Positions 8,342 to 8,616 of a stretch of DNA of 8,616 nt are shown in pieces. The DNA comes from Hyphomicrobiales bacterium (GTDB taxonomy: Bacteria > Pseudomonadota > Alphaproteobacteria > Rhizobiales > Xanthobacteraceae): contig JAFKKQ010000223.1 in NCBI GenBank assembly GCA_017304505.1, positions 1 through 8,616 on the forward strand, given 5' to 3'. The position numbers and the translations under genes are program-made. The stretch's first letter is position 1; every line of letters starts with the position of its first letter. The notes below the pieces were generated by a model that saw nothing but the letters and a program-made list of their open reading frames with translations, searched no databases and was not told the DNA's origin.

Positions 8342-8406
8342 CCGGACAGGGTCCCGTCCGTTCTTGATGTCGCTTTGCGGGGGCGACTCTCCAAGCACCT
8401 GTCCGG
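8342..8406 (+). repeat. Long-range inverted repeat with competing short stem in lon leader
   Basis: CCGGACAGG (8342-8350) is a perfect 9-bp complement of CCTGTCCGG (8398-8406), 47 nt apart. The same left arm can instead pair locally: CGGAC (8343-8347) with GTCCG (8356-8360). The two pairings exclude each other, a layout seen in attenuators and other RNA switches. I see no T-run or ribosome-site sequestering that would show how it works. Confidence 0.5.
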
Positions 8407-8477
8407 CCCTTAGCACTCCATCGCGGTCGCGCTCACGCGGACCATGAAGGAGGGGCGCAACAACAGGAAAGCCTGCT

Positions 8478-8616
8478 ATGACACTCCCCAAGCCACGTCC
8501 TCCGCTCAATCCTGGCGAAACCCGGGCCTATCCGGTGTTGCCGCTGCGCGACATCGTGGTCTTTCCGCATATGATCGTGCCGCTGTTCGTCGGCCGTGAA
8601 AAATCAATCAAGGCGC
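8478..8616 (+). CDS. lon: ATP-dependent Lon protease, N-terminal fragment (3' end cut by window)
   Basis: Lon is a hexameric AAA+ serine protease that degrades misfolded and short-lived regulatory proteins in the cytoplasm. Only the first 46 residues are present. After a variable, proline-rich leader ([14 protein letters not shown]), the sequence [29 protein letters not shown] is the highly conserved start of the Lon N-terminal substrate-binding (LAN) domain. ATG 8478 is chosen because it begins the homologous frame and follows AGGAAAG at 8465-8471. A stronger AAGGAGGGG at 8447-8455 lies 22 nt upstream, too far to serve this ATG, and no start codon in frame lies nearer to it. CAGG (8464-8467) can pair with CCTG (8472-8475), partly burying the ribosome site. 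Its position after clpX is the usual alphaproteobacterial order. Confidence 0.95.
   Translation, partial: MTLPKPRPPLNPGETRAYPVLPLRDIVVFPHMIVPLFVGREKSIKA

Noticed and set aside
8444..8616. Alternative start ATG 8444 with its own frame near the strong AAGGAGGGG
   Set aside because: It is in a different frame from Lon, its translation has no similarity to known proteins, and the ribosome-site sequence lies after the ATG.

Overview
The window is a GC-rich stretch of alphaproteobacterial core chromosome. The protein sequences (glutamine synthetase, PII, trigger factor, ClpP, ClpX, Lon) and the gene order tRNA-Leu, tig, clpP, clpX, lon, with glnB-glnA running away from nnrE/nnrD, fit the Bradyrhizobium / Rhodopseudomonas / Nitrobacter / Afipia group of the Hyphomicrobiales. 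That placement comes from recalled family knowledge, not from a search.

Left part (1-2625): the 3' end of a short-chain dehydrogenase-like gene (+) converges on the glnB-glnA operon (-). A strong hairpin with T-tracts on both sides lies between them. The operon encodes the nitrogen-status signal protein PII and ammonium-assimilating glutamine synthetase. A good sigma-54 -24/-12 promoter, with an NtrC-like dyad about 119 bp upstream of the predicted start, lies ahead of glnB.

Middle (2626-4309): a bifunctional NAD(P)HX epimerase/dehydratase repair gene diverges from glnB. Its reading frame is broken once in the epimerase domain. Its 3' end has no stop where the family normally ends and runs into tRNA-Leu(UAG).

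Right part (4310-8616): the protein quality-control block tig, clpP, clpX and the start of lon, all on +. Trigger factor folds nascent chains, ClpXP degrades tagged and regulatory proteins, and Lon removes misfolded ones. clpX carries an apparent deletion of about 65 nt that shifts the frame and removes the C-terminal AAA+ subdomain, which is surprising for a gene essential in several alphaproteobacteria. The gaps before clpP, clpX and lon contain inverted repeats; the lon leader can form two competing stems.

No CRISPR array, insertion sequence, phage gene or clearly new multi-gene system is visible. The features most worth checking are the broken clpX and nnrE/nnrD frames (real mutations or sequence errors) and the structured leaders.
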